Source of the DNA: Fen-1077 sp050014355
GTDB taxonomy: Bacteria; Chloroflexota; Dehalococcoidia; Dehalococcoidales; RBG-16-60-22
Direction of reading: 5' to 3'
Assembly (NCBI GenBank): GCA_050014355.1
Contig: JBEKDL010000023.1
Coordinates: forward strand, 1-23,411
Length of the DNA: 23,411 bases
How positions within the stretch are numbered: the first letter of the stretch is position 1; each line of letters starts with the position of its first letter. Of the stretch, positions 23,094-23,411 are shown piece after piece. The notes under the pieces are model-generated. The model worked only from the letters and a program-made list of their open reading frames with translations, did not search any database and was not told where the DNA came from. A program made the translations under genes and the position numbers.

Positions 23094-23306
23094 ATGAAAA
23101 TCGATATTTTCGCCCATATTTTGCCGAAGAAGTATTTCGAAGCGCTACGCAAGAAGGCTAAAGGGGACGTTGATTTCTCTCAATTGTCAGGGTGGGTATT
23201 TAATCGTGCTCTAAGTGAAATTGATATCAGGCTGCGGCTAATGGATAGATATCCTGACGTATTGCAGGTATTAACTTTGGCTCTTCCGCCCCTAGCAGGG
23301 TGTTGA
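23094..23306 (+). pseudogene. Amidohydrolase (ACMSD-like) gene, cut after about 65 residues
   Basis: The open frame begins MKIDIFAHILPKKYFEALRK and continues to EIDIRLRLMDRYPDVLQVLT and LALPP. This is the N-terminus of metal-dependent amidohydrolases of the aminocarboxymuconate-semialdehyde decarboxylase group (usually about 300 residues). The metal motif, usually DxHxH, is DIFAH, a variant seen in part of the family. After LPP the frame runs into LAGC and a stop where sequence resembling an insertion-element end begins, so the gene is broken, unless the rest resumes beyond the window. It has an excellent promoter and ribosome site. Confidence 0.65.
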
Positions 23307-23411
23307 AAAACGGGCGTTAAATCACTTATTTTCAATCCTTCTCACCTTTCTTGATGGTTTTAAGTCCTACTGCCTGGTTTCTGAAGCCTCCCGGAGAGGT
23401 TTTAGATAGCG
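23291..23411. mobile_element. Probable insertion-sequence end (runs off window)
   Basis: CTAGCAGGGTGTTGAAAAAC resembles terminal inverted repeats of several transposase families and begins exactly where the amidohydrolase frame fails. Leftward, 23332-23409 is open and could be a transposase C-terminus (ending AVGLKTIKKGEKD). The other end and any target duplication are outside the window, so the family is unassigned. Confidence 0.4.

Noticed and set aside
1..23411. A CRISPR array, toxin-antitoxin pair or phage structural genes in the accessory region.
   Set aside because: No regularly spaced repeats, no toxin gene beside the AbrB-type protein and no capsid, terminase or tail motifs were found.

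Overview
The window reads as a mid-GC anaerobic bacterial chromosome. It is probably from the Chloroflexota (Dehalococcoidia-like), judged from the small DUF5679-type protein, the quinone-linked molybdenum enzyme with a NrfD anchor and the FixCX pair. This is an inference from gene content, because no rRNA or marker gene is present.

Layout. (1) Positions 1-6458 hold a pentose locus. A GH51 alpha-L-arabinofuranosidase (cut by the window start) is divergent from an isomerase / 3-epimerase / SDR reductase operon. That operon meets, tail to tail with no spacer, an opposing operon of a zinc polyol dehydrogenase and an FGGY xylulokinase. In order, these families could take arabinan to L-arabinose, L-ribulose, L-xylulose, xylitol, D-xylulose and D-xylulose-5-phosphate, with no araB or araD in view. 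(2) Positions 6500-11500 are an eroded accessory region. It holds a large serine recombinase without its catalytic domain, a second recombinase tail, two inverted decayed copies of an unidentified sequence around an orphan MraZ-like regulator, a DUF5679-type mini-protein, half a glycosyltransferase, a tRNA/tmRNA 3'-end-like segment and several hairpins. (3) An ABM-domain protein (11508-11843) faces a long leftward operon.

(4) Positions 12005-21889 form a tightly packed ten-gene leftward operon. In transcription order it encodes a four-cluster Fe-S subunit, a NrfD membrane anchor, a molybdopterin catalytic subunit without a Tat signal, FixC, FixX, a UbiA prenyltransferase, two paralogous radical SAM proteins with an unusual CX8CX2C cluster motif, a class I methyltransferase and a double zinc-ribbon protein. 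Several neighbours overlap by 1-8 nt, so they are probably co-translated. The combination suggests a membrane electron-transfer complex encoded with the enzymes for its own prenylated redox carrier (a quinone or similar); that product is inferred, not shown. (5) A divergent Crp/Fnr-family regulator (22231-22896) is separated from the operon by an AT-rich region. A good leftward sigma-70 promoter there is covered by stacked perfect palindromes, which suggests direct control by this regulator. (6) The window ends with the start of an amidohydrolase gene behind a consensus promoter, cut by what looks like the end of an insertion sequence.
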